Of a DNA stretch of 64,000 nt, positions 35,700-49,646 are shown piece by piece. A model generated the notes under the pieces. The model was not told the origin of the DNA. It saw only the letters and a program-made list of their open reading frames with translations, and searched no databases. Made by a program: the position numbers and the translations under genes. The stretch's first letter is position 1. Each line of letters starts with the position of its first letter. Source of the DNA: Datisca glomerata (lineage: Eukaryota; Streptophyta; Magnoliopsida; Cucurbitales; Datiscaceae); contig QANY01004990.1 of NCBI GenBank assembly GCA_003255025.1, forward strand, positions 372,001 through 436,000, in the 5' to 3' direction.

Positions 35700-38010
35700 T
35701 ATACATGTCACGTAAAATAATTTTTTTTTCTGTTCATCTGCCTTCTTGTTATCGTGGGGGTTCCAGTAACAGATTCTATCATCTGCAGAGGTAGAGGTGA
35801 CTGACATTGCTGAAGAGATGGAACCATCATTGTCTATATCTTAATGTTCCCCAACATTGTTGTACTTTTTTATGATGTTATATCTTTTGTTGTGGAACAA
35901 TTTTGTACATTTGACGTGCAATATGTAGTTTTTATTGTTGGAAATTGTGTTGTGTTCTTCAAAGTGGTTCTGTTTCTCCTACAATTAAATGAGATGATAT
36001 AGTACATTTGTAAATTCTAATAAATAAGAAATGTCTACAATTTTATCTCGTCGGTGTAATTTCATATTTGTTCAGCGGTACAAGATAAGAGCTCTTCAGC
36101 ATCTTTCCCCAATATGTTGGCAAGTAAGTGCCCAATTTCAACAAAAATATTTACCTCAACTCGGCATCGGAGAATATGTTTATCAAGTGTTATAAATATA
36201 ATAGATAAAAACCATTTATATACGTTGACACATAAATAAATAGTGATGGTTACTAAAAGAGTGATGTTAATAATACATGGGGAGTGCAAGGGAATCTAGT
36301 TTGTGACAATAATTACAAGTGAAAGATTGTTTATATTGAGCTGATGTTGCTCGGTTGCAGTCTTCACAAGCCAGGTACCAAAATTGTTGCATGACATTTG
36401 AAATTTCAATTATCGCTTTCGTCCAAAAAGTTATGTACTGTTGTTCATATTAGAAAAAATAACATTATTTACTAAGTAATATTATTCAATGAAGCATAAC
36501 ATACAACAGAAAAATAAACAGAATAAAAAAATTAAAAAGATAATATACTAATTACCTTGTCAGTCATATCGGGAACATGATCCAGTTTAATGAGACGATC
36601 TTTCATTTGAGGTGGTGTCATCAATGGAAGCGTTCCGCTAGAACTTTCCGGTGCTATTTCTTGTAGCTCATCTCTTTGTTCTATTCCCCTATTGAATATT
36701 TAATTATAGAAGAAGACTTTATATAAGATGTACGTATATTAGAAGCTGTAGAAAATTTCTATCATAATTGTTTCTATAATACCAGTGATAAAGCGCAATG
36801 GCCTCTTCCATCATTGGATTTATGGCAATAAAACTGATCCATCTAGATGATAATGATAGACCTAAACAATGAAATAGTTTCGTATAGAAAGAGTATTTAA
36901 TATGTTGAAGAAATAAAGAACGAAATATTATTTAACGAAACATTGAACATACCGTGGAAGGAAATGACTTTTAGGTTACTTCCTAACACAGTCGGTATGT
37001 TATGAATATATTGGGAAATGGTGGTGCATTCATCATGGATAAATTGATCCCAGAGTGTGAAGATCAATGGTTTCAGACTACACAAAATATATGAATACGA
37101 ATGTGTCAAACAAATATAAGCGTTATTTTGTAACAATTTATGGATATAAGTGTATGATAAATATTGAGAGTCTATAAATTGATAGCGATATACCTACGAT
37201 CACTTATCGTGATCTCACAAATTGTGGCATGACCATTGGACGTAGGGATCTCCTTAGGTGTTGATATGTGTAGGGCGATTGCCAGGATATCTAACCAAGA
37301 CATATTTATTTATAAATGATAAATTAAAATACGATTATATATCATTTACTTAAGGTGAAGTGAAAAAGTGTTGTAATATGTTCTTACCTATTTCGACATT
37401 CAAGTCATTGTATCTTCCAAGGTCACTGAGTCACACGAAGTTATATCCTATATTCACTAGTAGTTTATCATCTGCCGCCACTGGATCAATGATTGTTCTT
37501 CCGTTGATGGTCCATTGGTATGGACGTCAATATGTTGGTAGTTATGCTGAATTTTCCTAACCAGTGCGTTGCAAATATAATAACTCTCAGTCACGTTTAA
37601 TGTGTGTTAAAGCAGGTTGATATTGAAACCAAATATGTAGGCCTCAATTTTTGTGCCCTTAACATTGTAAACAAAACCAAGTAAACTTATGTAAGATTTA
37701 TTTTCGTTCCTATGAAAAAACAATAATAACTCATTTTATTCATACATAGTATAAAATAGAAATCAGTAAACCTGAGAGTCAATTAGGATCAATTTTTGGA
37801 ACTTGAGCTGGTAGTTTGGTCCACTTTGTGACATATTCTTTTTAGCTGGCCGGGGTTTGTGGTTCTCTGCAATAAGAACTTTTACCCGCCGATTTTTCAG
37901 TTGGGGCGTGATATCCTTGATGTACCCACATTGCATCTCCATTTTATTATCTGCATTTAATTGAAAATATAGTAAGTAATGTATGTAAATAGAAAATATA
38001 TAAATATTCT
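35700..38010 (-). pseudogene. Helitron RPA1-like single-strand DNA-binding protein
   Basis: On the minus strand, in order: an N-terminal OB-fold segment with KNRRVKVLIAENHKPRP and YQLKFQKLILIDSQ (37,960-37,780); a second OB segment with LIFTLWDQFIHDE (about 37,090-37,010); a C-terminal zinc-binding segment reading WYLACEDCNRATSAQYKQSF then TCNYC (about 36,390-36,310); then GKDAEELLSCTAEQ (about 36,110-36,065), and possibly a Ser/Thr-rich tail near 35,820-35,700. These are the parts of RPA70-type proteins. Helitron-borne RPA is thought to bind single-stranded DNA during rolling-circle transposition. Exons are separated by non-coding stretches, some of which may be real introns. Frameshifts prevent a confident gene model. 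Confidence 0.75.
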
Positions 38011-38069
38011 AACATTATCATAATTTCCATTAGATGCACGTAAAAATTAAAAGAGTTACTATTATACCT

Positions 38070-41000
38070 GTAAGAGGATCATCACTATTGCTCAATGGCA
38101 TTGAAAGCAACACGTAACAGTTCTTTATAAACTATATTTTTAGTGTAGACAGAATTAGAGGCATTTCTCTGAATTGGTCTTACAAGAATTTTGATAGAAT
38201 CTGTTGTTCTAGCTCTTGATAGCGCAACATAAAATTGCCCACGTGAGAAAATTGGTTCAAGCATATATAAACCTCCGAAATCTAGTGTCTGACCTTAAGC
38301 TTTATTTATGGTCATAGCAAAGCTTAATCATATGGGAAATTGTCTTCGATTAAATGGAAAAGTGTCTTTCTCATTTCAAGCGGAATAAATAAAATTCGAG
38401 GTAAAAGTACTCGTTTACCTTTATTATGACCATTTGCAATTTAAACATCAATAACATTACGATTAAACTGTCGGCATATTAATCGAGTGCCATTACATAA
38501 TTCTTCAGATGGATTAATATTTTGAATTAAAATAACTGGACAGTTTCGTTTCAATATTAACTCATGAGGAGGAAAACCGCATGGGTTTAAGGTATTCATA
38601 AAATCTTTGTGGATTATTTCATTGGTATTGTCAATCATTTCATCAAAACAATAATATCTCATGGTTTCATAGGGGATTTGATAAATTAAGAAGTGATTAA
38701 TTTCATCAACGTTTTTATTTTTTGGTGCTAATATGATTCGATTAAACATAAATATTAGGAAAAACAATATCCATAAATAACTTCGATGAAATTGCATCAT
38801 CGATAAGTATGCACTAAATATTAGATCTAAATTTGCTCTCATATTTTGTGTAAGTTGGATCTTTTCAAAATTTTCCCATAAGGGTGAGCTAACTAAACTT
38901 GCATCAATAATTTTGGCCTTGGTTCCTTTTGGAATAACAGGAAGAACTTAACGGAAATCACATCCTAACACCAGAGCTTTACCGCCAAATATTAGGGGAC
39001 AGTCATTAATATCTTTAAGTAATTGATCAATTATCTCAATTATCTGTCTCCTACACATTGGTGCCTCATCCCATATTATTAATTTTTCAGCATGCATTAA
39101 ATTACCCAAACTTGATTGTTCACTTATGGAACAACTAACTGACTCTTGTATGTGCAAATGTATCTTAAATATAGAATGTACAGTGTGACCACCAGGTAAT
39201 ATCAAAGCTGCAACTCTAGATGAGGCAATCGCTAATGCAATCATACATTTTGATCTTATAGTAGCTAATAGAGAACGATACAAAAAGGTTTCCCACTTCC
39301 AGCAGGACCATTGACAAAGAAAGCTCCTAGATTTTCTTGTAATATTCTACTTAACATGGTCTCATAAACATATTTTTGTGTTGTATTTAATAAATATGTT
39401 GAATCAATATCGTTTTGATCTATAGGTATATGAAGTTCTTCATTAATTTGTCTAAATTCCTTTTGGGTGTTATATATATTTATGTTTGGATCAACTAACG
39501 AATAGTCTTTGATTTTCTTTCCCATTGAATAAAGGATAGAATTAATTTCTTGTAGTACTTTTAAACTTATATTCGTAGAAGATAGTTTTATTCTTTTGTA
39601 GTCTTCATATAGCGGCTTCTAAAAAATTTTCCATAATTTTTTAAGAGTCTTTGGATTACAGTACACTAATATAGTGGTGAAAAGATGACGCAAAGTGTGT
39701 GGCATTTGGTATTGAGATGCTTATTCTAAACACTGAGTTAAGCTATCATCAGATTCAAAAAGATCGTAAGATAATTCAGCCTCGTGAAATGAAAGAGTTG
39801 AGGTTGTCGTTAATTGTTAGCAGATCAGTAAATGAAGTTGGACATATGATATGATTAAGTAAAAGTCAGAGGTAATATCGTTCACCTTCTGTGGGATTAG
39901 CAGTTACAATTCGACCTATCACTTGACCTTGTTTTCTAGGAGTCCAAATCTTATCTTTCTTATTCCAAACAAAATGCTGAGGAAAATCTTTGTATAGTAA
40001 ATTTTTAGTATCAATTCTAATGGAATTTGTCAAGAGAAATTCTGTCAGCATAGTTTTTTTAGCGAAGCATTGTTGATGATATTATCTAAATCGTCTGTAT
40101 CTTTAAACGTAATAAGTTGTTTATGTTCAAGGTGTAATTGAAGTGAGACCACCGAAGGATATATTTCATTTAATGGAAAACCATAAATTCTCCAAGTACC
40201 CTATGGGGGAGACACCCAACGGGCATGCTAAAAATTTCAAATTTCATCTATGTTGTCTAACTCATTAGATTTATTTAGTTGGAATGTGACACACTCATGA
40301 CCTTTATATATGTATTTGTGAAGGTCCTTAACCCATCTATTGTCTAATCTAGAGCCTCTAATTATCACAGCCTGACCGTCATTTCATCTTTTATATGTGG
40401 GGTATGAATTTTTCGCGTAGGTAGTTTTATTGGAAAAGTTTTTTGGATAATCATTTTTGCATGCTCCATTTCTTGTCATACATTCGTTGTCAGGATTTAG
40501 GGAGCCACATGGTCTCTGCATCATATGTTTAATAAATGTATTGAATAAATATGGATCATTATTTTCACGTGGAAGTTCTGCAAATACAAAGTCATCAAAC
40601 GATGCTGGAGCAATTAGTTTGGAATTTATGTGAACAATTAGTATGAAATGGGCATGTGGCAAGCCCATTTTTGAAATCCACAACGTACATATGAGCTATT
40701 ACAAGGCCAAAGATTTGTTTTTTTAATAAATCCAACTTTAATTCCTCTAACCTTGCTTTGAATACACGAGCAATTAAATCAAGCTATTTTGTGGCTCTTC
40801 ATTTGGACCTAGTTCGTCTTTGATCTTCGGCCAATTCGGGTTACACGTCATCGTTAAGAAGATATCTGGTTTCCCAAATCGTTGTACCAGCGCCATTGCA
40901 TCCATATATCTTTTTCTCATATCATGGAGTCCACCAATGAAAGATGTTGGAAGAATAACTCTTCGCCCAATCTTTCCCCCATGATGTTCACCATAGTGAA

Positions 41001-42243
41001 TCTTATCTATTATTCCTTGATATAATTGTGATCGGATCTGACTTTGTTTATTACAGAAAAAATCAAGCCTAGAACTTTCTAGTTTCACATACATATCCAT
41101 GACATATTGTTGGAGAAGTCGACCTGAATGTAATATTATCGAATTATCCAAATGTCTTATTTGTAACTTATAACAATAATATTCACGACACGAAACCATA
41201 TCTCATTTTTTTTTGTTTTTTAGGTTTTTTTGTTCTTCGTAGATTAATTGTTCTTCAGAGCTGATTTGTTGTAGTTCAATTAAGTGTTCATTGGATTTGA
41301 GCGCTCCCATTCTTTTATTTATCTTATTAATCTCTTGATGCCAACCGTTCTCGCCCAACGGAAAGAGTAAAGGATATTGTAGTGGATCGTAGCAGCCAAA
41401 ATAATATTGAATTCTATGATTATTTCCTGATTTTCCATGAATGATGATGTCTCGAGATACATTGGCAGATGAGGTCGAATTCTCAACCCAAATGGCAGCC
41501 ACTTGTGAAGCAGAAGGAGCATTGTATATTCTTTGATCTAATTCTATAGAAGTATGTATACGAATTTGATAATTTTCTAAATTTGAAATATCTTTGAGGC
41601 TGCAGAAAAATAGGTAGTAAGGATTTAACTGCAGAATGGTTAGAATTTTTTGTAGGATGGATGGTTGCATTCTGTTAGAGTTATATAGTCGGTTGTTCAC
41701 TTCATGTTCTATATCATAGAAGTAAAGTTGTAAGTATGATGGATGGTCATCTTTTGGAAGTAAATAATTTATGTAATGATAAATTTGACCTTGTATTCGG
41801 AATATATACATTCCTTTATTTCGTTGTAATAGTTTTTTATGACATACAACTCCAAATGATGTAAAATCCAATGTATTGTTATATGTGCGTACATATTTAC
41901 AAAATTCAACGAATTCGTCATCGTCAGAACAAAATAATGAATCTAATAGGTTTGGCGCATCATTAATTGTTATTACTATTTTACCAGCTCAACAATAAAA
42001 GTTGTTAGATTCGTGAATAAATCTTTTAGCGTTACAAAAATTTCAGTTAGGAGTTAGGGTTAACATTAGAGGTTCGTGTGGGATGTCATCAATATAACAT
42101 GCCTCTGTTATCATCATATCTTCTTGGAGTATTAAATTGTTGTTCGTCAATGTATTATTTGTTGGTGCTTCTCTTTTGTTATGACTTTGATTATCATCTT
42201 CATTAAATAAAGTGCATAAGTTTTTCCATTTCTTTTTCTTCAA
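38070..42243 (-). pseudogene. Helitron Rep/PIF1-like helicase
   Basis: Minus-strand pieces in order: N-terminal part (42,243-42,043); Helitron-like N domain (41,871-41,203, with DPLQYPLLFPLGENGWHQ, and 41,199-40,774, with GGLHDMRKRYMDAMALVQRF and TCNPNWPKI); the Rep HUH segment GLPHAHFILI (40,683-40,384); the segment before the catalytic tyrosines (about 40,380-40,260); then the helicase with Walker A NGPAGSGK (near 39,290), Walker B IIWDEAPM (near 39,070), VALSRARTTDSIK (near 38,200) and the C terminus. The element should nick and unwind DNA for rolling-circle transposition. Here a frameshift falls inside Walker A (after GSGK the frame changes near 39,285) and several others follow, so the protein is dead. 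Confidence 0.88.
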
Positions 42244-44060
42244 ACCATACTGCTCTTTTTATCTTTTACGTAATATCTCTTTTATAACTTAGGTAGTTGA
42301 GAGTATTTAGAAACAATGTTACGTTTCATTATAAGATTTGAAAGGGGTAAAAAATGTATAAAAGTAAGTTTCAGATAAAATATGCAATTGTATATTTAAC
42401 TGAATTTAAGTAAAGGCAAAATGTAATCAAACTCACAAGGTGGTGTGTGAAACACAACAAAGGTTGAGAAGCTGTAAAAAGATACGTAAATATCATATCA
42501 GAGAGGGGAACGTATCTTTCTTTATGAAGTAAAGCATAACAAAATGAATATAACATCAATTGCTTCCTAAACATTGATATCAAAACAAATAGTTAGGAAA
42601 AAAAGATCTTAGACAAAAATTTTAACTATGTCATGACCTCTAATATATGTAAACAATAAAGCATGAAATATAAAAGGGTGAACATTTACCTTAAGTACAG
42701 TTTGTGCTCAGCAACTAAAGTCAAGCACTTTTACTATCTGCATTTGTAAAGTGAAAGCTCATTAGATCCATGTCTATAAAATAATCAATAACAAAGCAAC
42801 ATATTGGTATGAATAAAAGAACTATGCTAATGAGCTATCACCAATTAGAATCTCAATTGTGTTCAGGAACTTAATATTGCATTGTCTCTCCCTAAAGTAA
42901 CATTAAAAAAGTGAACATCACTATGTAGCAAATAAAAAATTTCAGGTGGAAGAGCAAAGTAAAGTCAATTAAGAATAGATCAATTACGGGATTGCTACAG
43001 GTTTTACATGTCCTAATCCATGTTCTGTGAGAATTTCCACACACACAGTTTCACATCATATGCATGTATATCATTAAGGGAAATAAGCGGAACGAAAAAC
43101 TCGTGTTTGTAAGCTCGTACATATAATTAGAGGTTTACAAAAGAGATATTATTGCAGGAAAATGAAGGACTCTTTATGATAGAAAGTAGAGAATAATACA
43201 GCCAATATAACTCTTTATTCATAATTCGGGTGGGAACCACAATGCTCTATTTTTTATCCATGTTCATTCAATTAAAGACCATCAGTTACTGACTCATTTG
43301 ATAGATCGTTTAACTTATCACAAGCCATAGTTACAAAAAATAGAAAAAGCAATACGACTAACTTGGAGGGACATTGTAATGACTCTAACAGATGGTCCTT
43401 ACGTTTTAGGGGGCATTAGAAAGTTTGGTAAAAGACAATCGATTATGCCATTAACTTATACCCTTCAATAAATTAGAATAGTAGGTACTTAAATGTCTAG
43501 AGAACAAGTATATATACCAATTTAAGCATCAACTAAGCATTCCTACAGTACCCAAAATCTCTAATATCTCTGACTGCCAAACAGAGATAGACAAAAGAAA
43601 CTACTTCAAAACAACTTTTGCGTCATAAACCTCCAGAAAACAATGGAGATAGGATATCCATGACAAAAACTCTACTGAAAGTTATCCCCCAAGCTTTAAA
43701 ATGGATGCTAATATTATACATAAGATGGTGGTTATTGTTTTAGGCAGAACAACATAAACTTGATTGTATGCATTGTTGGATAGGCCAAAAAATTTAGCAG
43801 ATGTTACTCAAATTCAACTAAAGGGCACATCGTACAGAAGTGTATCCAACCAATATTATTGACTAAGTAAGCGTTTTAGTGTAAATCTGCATTACTCCGC
43901 TTGGATCTCACAATTTTTGACGCATAAGAATTATTAAAAATTAGTGTAACCTAATCTCAACGGGTATAAATGTTTTTCATCATAAGAATGGATATAGAAA
44001 ATCCTCACAATGATCCGTCTAAGTTTATACAATTAGGTTATCCCTTTGAAATTAGATTTT
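42244..44060. other. Intergenic AT-rich DNA between Helitron and copia 3
   Basis: No coding potential. It must hold the undetermined 5' end of the Helitron and the 3' LTR of the copia element at 44-48 kb. A candidate Helitron start on the minus strand, TCTCTACTTTC at 43,196-43,186, is preceded by T rather than the expected A, so it is not adopted. Confidence 0.4.
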
Positions 44061-47000
44061 GGGATCTCCAGTCAACTGAGGTTGAGTTTCCTTTATATCA
44101 ACTTATTTTTACATGGACTTTAATCTTATTCCCATCGATGATTTTTCAACTAACTCTCTATTAGACCATTTGGTTAACGGATCCGCAATGTTATCCTTTG
44201 ACTTTACATAATCAAGAGAAATAACTTCTTTCAAGAGTAGTTGTTTAATGGTATTATGTCTACGACGAATGTGTCTAGACTTACCATTATACATATTACT
44301 TTGTGCCCTACCAATACACTTTGACTCATCTAAGAATATCCTCTAGGAAGTCGTGTAGCCACTCAACCTCCTCCCCACATTTGTCCAAAGCTATAAGCTC
44401 ATTCCATAATGAATCTAGCTATAACATTATGTTTTGAGAATTTCCATTATACGACAGCGCCTCTTAGTGCGAAAACATATCCACTAGTAGACTTCGTATC
44501 TTTCTTATCCGATATCCAATTTTATCAGTATATCCTTCTAAGACCGCTTGATATCTTGAATAGTGTAATTCATAACTCCAAGTATATCGTAAGTACCTTA
44601 GTACTCTTACAATGGCTTTTCACTGTTCAGCTCCAGGATTACTCGTGAATCTACTTAGATTACTTATTGTATAGGTTATATCAGGTCTTATACAACTCAT
44701 CAAGTACACCGAACTACCTATCAATCTAGAGTACTCTACTTGAGAGATACTCTCACCTTTATTTATGGACAAATGTACACTTGTATCCACTCGGTGTTTT
44801 TGATTTACTAGTGTCATCTCTGCTAAATTTTCCAAGAATAGAATCTACATAATACGACTGACTTAAAATAAGTCCATCTGATATTGTTTTGATTTTTATT
44901 CCCAATATAACATCAACAAGTCCCATGTCCTTCATATCAAATCTAGATTTTAACATGTCTTTCCTAGATTTGATTATCTTATCATTACTCTAAAAAATAA
45001 GCATGTCATCAATATATAAACATACAATGACATATTTTTTCTATATCTTTAGCATAGATACATTTATTCATTGATTTTGAATCTAATTGACATCATGTGA
45101 CTATTTAATTTCTGATGCCATTATTTTAGTGCATGTTTCAAATCATACCATGATTTGACCAATTTATAGACTTTCTTTCCTTGCCCACGAGCGGAAAACC
45201 CTTCTGGTTATTTCATGTAGATTTCTTCCTCTAAATCTCCATTTAAGAAGGCTGTTTTCACATTCATTTGATGTACTTCAAGATTTCACGCAGCTACAAT
45301 TGTAAGTACCATCCTAATGAAATTTATTCTCGATACCGGAGAATTTGTATATAAATAATCAAGACATTCCTTCTGTATGTAGCCTTTCATTACAAGTCTA
45401 GCATTGTATTTATCAATTGATCAATCGACTTTCATTTTTTGTTTGAAAATCCATTTGGAACCCATAAATTTACAACCAGGTGGAACATCCACTAGTTTCC
45501 AAGTATGATTTTGTAAACTGGAATCAATTTCACTCTTAATGACCTCTTTCCAAAAAGGACCTTCATTGGAGTTTACAACTTTATTAAAAGTTTTTGTTTC
45601 ACTTTCAATCATATATGTAAGAAAATCAGGACCAAAAGACTTTTCTGTACTAGCTCTTTTACTCCTTCTAAGTTCTACCTTGATCTCTTCTTCATCAATA
45701 GTCTTAAGAAGTCTTTTTTGAAGAGATTGACTCTTTCTTGGATTTGTAATTAAATACATGTTCAAAGAATGCATTCCTAGATTACATTATCGTGTTCTTG
45801 TGAATCTCAAGATTACTAGATTCATACACAAGGAACCGATACGCACTACTGTTATTTGCATAACCAATGAAAATGCAATCGACATTTTTTGGTCGTATCT
45901 TCACCTTTTTGGGTGTAGGTACCATTAGTTTAGCGAGACATCCCCACATTCGTAAGTATTTGTATGAAGGTTTTTCTATCTTTCCATAACTCATATGGGG
46001 TCATCCTCTTTCATTTTTAGTATCTTATTCAAAAGATAGTTAGCCGTCAAAACGACTTCTCCCCACATGTTCTGAGATAATCTAAAACTGATCAACAATG
46101 CATTCATAATTTCTTTCAATATATAATTTTTACGCTCAGCAACACCATTAGATTGGAGTGAATAAGGTGTTGTGGTTTCATGTATAATCCCATGTTGAGC
46201 ACAAATCTCAACAAATGATGATTCATACTCACCACCTTGATCATTTCTTACTACCTTAACTTTCTTATTCAGGTGATTCTCAACTTCATTTTTATAGAGA
46301 ACGAATTTCTCTATAGCTTCATCATTGCTATTTAGCAAATATACATAACAGTATTTTGTGCTATCATCGACAAAAGTAATAAAATACTTATTACCACCTC
46401 TTGTTTGTACAAATTTTAAATCACATATATTAGTGTGAATTAAATTAAGTGATTCAGTATTTCTTTCAACACTTTGGAAGGATGACCTCGTTAATTTTTC
46501 CTCAACACAAGTTCCACACTTGTGATTAGACTTAATATGAAATGTTGGTAAGTGATTCAAGTTAATTAATTTACGCAAAGTATTATAACTAACATGACCT
46601 AGTCTACCATGCCATAAATTGAAAGACTCAAGCAAGTAAGCAGAAGAACTAGCTTTATTAATATCGGGTTTGACCAAAGTCATTACATTGAGTTTGAACA
46701 TTATAACCATTACCAACATACATTCCGCTCTTCGACAAGATACAAGCTACAAGTTTCTTCCAGATTTCAGGTACATATAAGACATCGTTCAGATTCAATT
46801 CCTTCTCAAAAGTCATCCCCATGAACAACTTCTCTCCATGATCGATAGTTTCGAAGGTAGAAAACATCCCGCGATCATAACTCACATATTAGGTAACTCC
46901 AATGTCAATCCACAATTCCTTTGAATTTGATCCAACCGTGTTGACCTCAGAGACCATTGCTGAGAGGTTGATATCAGAAATGACTCGAGTAGTGTTCTCA

Positions 47001-47906
47001 ATCACATTAGCGTCTTTGTTTCTCTTAGGCAATCTACACTCAGAGGATTTGTGACCCAACTTGTCACAGTTGTAGCACTTGCCTTGGAATTTTGGTTTCT
47101 TGGAAACCCCTCATTTAGGTTCCAACGTTTTTGGAGCATTCCCTTTGTTATCGGTCTTTTTCGCTTTGAAACCTTGACCATGCTCCACAATATTAACCTT
47201 TGCTGCAGCAATATGGTTTGGCTCTCTTCTTTCGGATAACCTATTATCTTCTTCGATTCGAAGTCGAATGATAAGATCCTAAATGCTTATTTCCTTTTAT
47301 TTGTGCTTGAAATGATTCGCTCAACATCATTCCTTCAGCATGAATCTCGTGCAGGATAATTTGTACTTCTTGCACTTGAGTGATCACCGTTTTGAAATCT
47401 TCCATTTTAAACTCCAGAAAGTGGGCCACGATAAATTTATTGGTTCCCACATCCTCAGTCTTGTACTTTCATTCAAGAGATTCTCATAGCTCCTTTGCCA
47501 TTTTCTTGTCAGAATAAACATTATACAAGGAATCAACAAGACCATTTATTATGTAATTCCTACATAAATAATCAATATATTTCCAAGCATCAATAGCACT
47601 GATCATTTAGAAATCTTGCTCATCGTCATTGAGCTTATGAGCTTCATCAGCCAAGGATTTTGCCAGATTCGGCGTGGTCAAGTAAAATGGCATCTTTTGT
47701 TGCCATCTTTTGAAATTCAGACCATTAAATTTTTCAGGTTTCTCTCCAGGAGAAATAGGCATATGCATTGGTGTTATACGGGTCACAAGATTCATAGCAG
47801 TGTTCTGCAAACCCAAGTTTAACATTTGAGCCCCAACAGTTGGGTTACGCCATTGGCTTTCAGCAGCATGATTCACCACAATATTGTTGTTGGTTTCAAT
47901 TGCCAT
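44060..47906 (-). pseudogene. Copia gag-pol 3, a different lineage
   Basis: Minus-strand order: gag start (47,906; MAIETNNNIVVNHAAESQWR), UBN2-type gag (47,450-47,244; VQEVQIILHEIHAEGMMLSE), zinc knuckle CYNCDKLGHKSSEC (about 47,085-47,040), protease site WIDIGVT (about 46,915), GAG-pre-integrase with HHCC residues (WHGRLGHVSY ... CGTC, 46,625-46,500), integrase core (46,470-45,991), RT (45,774-44,759; GSKWIFKQKMKVD, active site YIDD near 45,013) and RNase H (44,835-44,109). The order is Ty1/copia, but gag and motifs differ from the palindrome copies. Changes visible at key sites are DIG for the protease D-T/S-G and HTN for the integrase HTD, plus frameshifts. It is inactive. Confidence 0.88.
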
Positions 47907-49609
47907 ATTTTCTCATCTGAAATATAAACCAGAAGTGTGTCAACATTTTGAAAAAATATGCTATTTTCTCAAAGAAAAAAATATGCTAATTCTCTAAATA
48001 TTCCAAAACAAACCAAATAGCACTTTTACAGATAATTATCAAGACGAACTAGTGGAGTTTTAAGACCCAATCTAAGACCAATCCTCTTGAAAATATTCAG
48101 TTCCTAGGTAATTGGACGGACAAGTTCTCTTGAATTCTAATTTGCTAGACAGAACTTCTCTGCATAGTTACTTCCAGTTTTGAAATTTTGGAGAATATTA
48201 AAAATAAAAAGGTTTAGGTTGAAAAACCCAAATCAATTTAAAAAAAATAATGTTTTGAACAAAATTTGAAAACTAAATTAATTTCCAAAAATCAATCATA
48301 TAATGTATAACAGGTAAAGAAATAATTGTTTTAAGATGGTTGAAAATTGGGTATTGCTTTATAAAATTAAATGGAAATAAAGGTAATACAACAATTCTGT
48401 AAATACATTAATTATCACAGGTAAACACTCTAACTATGAAAAGTAATATACATACGATGATTACAAAATGTTACAAAACATTTACAAATGTTTAAACAAT
48501 ATGAACAAAGTAACGGAAGAAATCAAACTGAGTCATATTTTTACAGTAAACAATACGTCCCCTCACTTTGGTACTAAGATTGATAACAGAATCTATTTTT
48601 TAAGATAAAACGGTTTGAGGCAGCTGAGAGCACCTAACTTCACCATTTTGATCGAACTAACTTGTCAAAATTCTACCACTAGAGTAACGACGCAAAATCA
48701 AGACTTGGACTGAAAAACCATATCATCGATGGAACCGAAAATAAATGAACCGGAACGAACCAAAACTTGAACCAGGACTGAACATAATACTGAATCAGGA
48801 CAGAACTGAAAATCGAACCGGGATCGAACTAAAAACCGAACCAAGAAAACTTGAAGAAAAACTAGAAAAAATGTGGAGACCAAGAATTGAGAGAAAAAGA
48901 GAGCTAGAATGCTTCTTTGGTGTGTCAAATGAGGACGGGAAGATCTCTTTTTATACTACTCATGGAGGAGAGGTATTATAAATGATATTTAACCGATTAA
49001 AAAGCCATTTAACCCAAATAAAGTTCAAAAACGTTTTTCATCTTAATTTGTAAAATAAAAAATGCTTTGGGCCATAAACGACAAACAATATTTCATGTTC
49101 AATGACCTTTAAGCTTCCTTTGAGAAGGAAAAAAAATCTAGAGCAAAAGACAATCCATTGACCCATATAGAGGTGACTCATATAAAGAGCTTCTAAACTT
49201 ATCAAGTTATCATCCTTGATACTGGCATCTCTATATAGACCACTCCAACCTTTTTCTCATTTTCTAATGTGAGATTTCTATAATTCTCACCTATTTTTCT
49301 ATTATCATTTAGCTCACTTTGGGAGATAATTTTTCATTCATTCTAAAGTTAATTTTGACAAATTAATAGTCGATTTTCATGTACTTACGGAGGAGAACTC
49401 AAATATAAAAAAACATTAGACTTTTACATAGTGGATTCCACCTAAAAATTTGTTTAAAATTGATATACAAAAAAATATGTATAAAATACCCATTTTCCAA
49501 CACAATCTACGTGTATCTTAACATGCTTCCAAGTATAAAAATATATGCGTCACAATACAATCAATTATTTCCTCCTATGATTTATGAAGGTTTGACACAA
49601 AATAAATTT

Positions 49610-49612
<3 letters not shown>
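47907..49612 (-). other. Leader and probable 5' LTR of copia 3
   Basis: Upstream of gag on the minus strand. A TATA-like TATAAAAAG at 48,949-48,957 (minus) is followed by a C/T-rich leader, and 48,730-48,850 is a degenerate tandem run of 'gaaccg.aac'-like 10-mers. LTR ends were not found, so the LTR call is an inference from position and promoter-like sequence. Confidence 0.4.
48733..48845. repeat. Degenerate short repeats (gaaccggaac-like)
   Basis: About ten imperfect copies of a 10-12-bp motif around 'gaaccgaac' or 'gaactgaa', in the leader of copia 3. Confidence 0.6.
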
Positions 49613-49645
<33 letters not shown>

Positions 49646-49646
49646 N
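49613..49646. repeat. (AT)n microsatellite with one ambiguous base
   Basis: About 16 AT units ending at an N at 49,646, an unresolved base in the assembly. Confidence 0.95.

Larger units (their letters stand above)
34130..42243 (-). mobile_element. Autonomous-type Helitron, decayed
   Basis: A minus-strand element with Rep/helicase (38,070-42,243) followed by an RPA-like gene (about 35,700-38,010), the arrangement of plant autonomous Helitrons. A candidate 3' end is at 34,130: the minus strand ends GTGCAACGCAATTGCCCC, then AAC and CTAG before T, which fits a Helitron terminus (small hairpin, CTRR, insertion before T). The 5' end (TC after A) lies above 42,243 but could not be fixed. Both genes carry disabling mutations. 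Confidence 0.75.

Noticed and set aside
43186..43200. TCTCTACTTTC on the minus strand as Helitron 5' end
   Set aside because: Preceded by T, not by the A expected at an A|T insertion site, and far from the Rep start; too weak to use.
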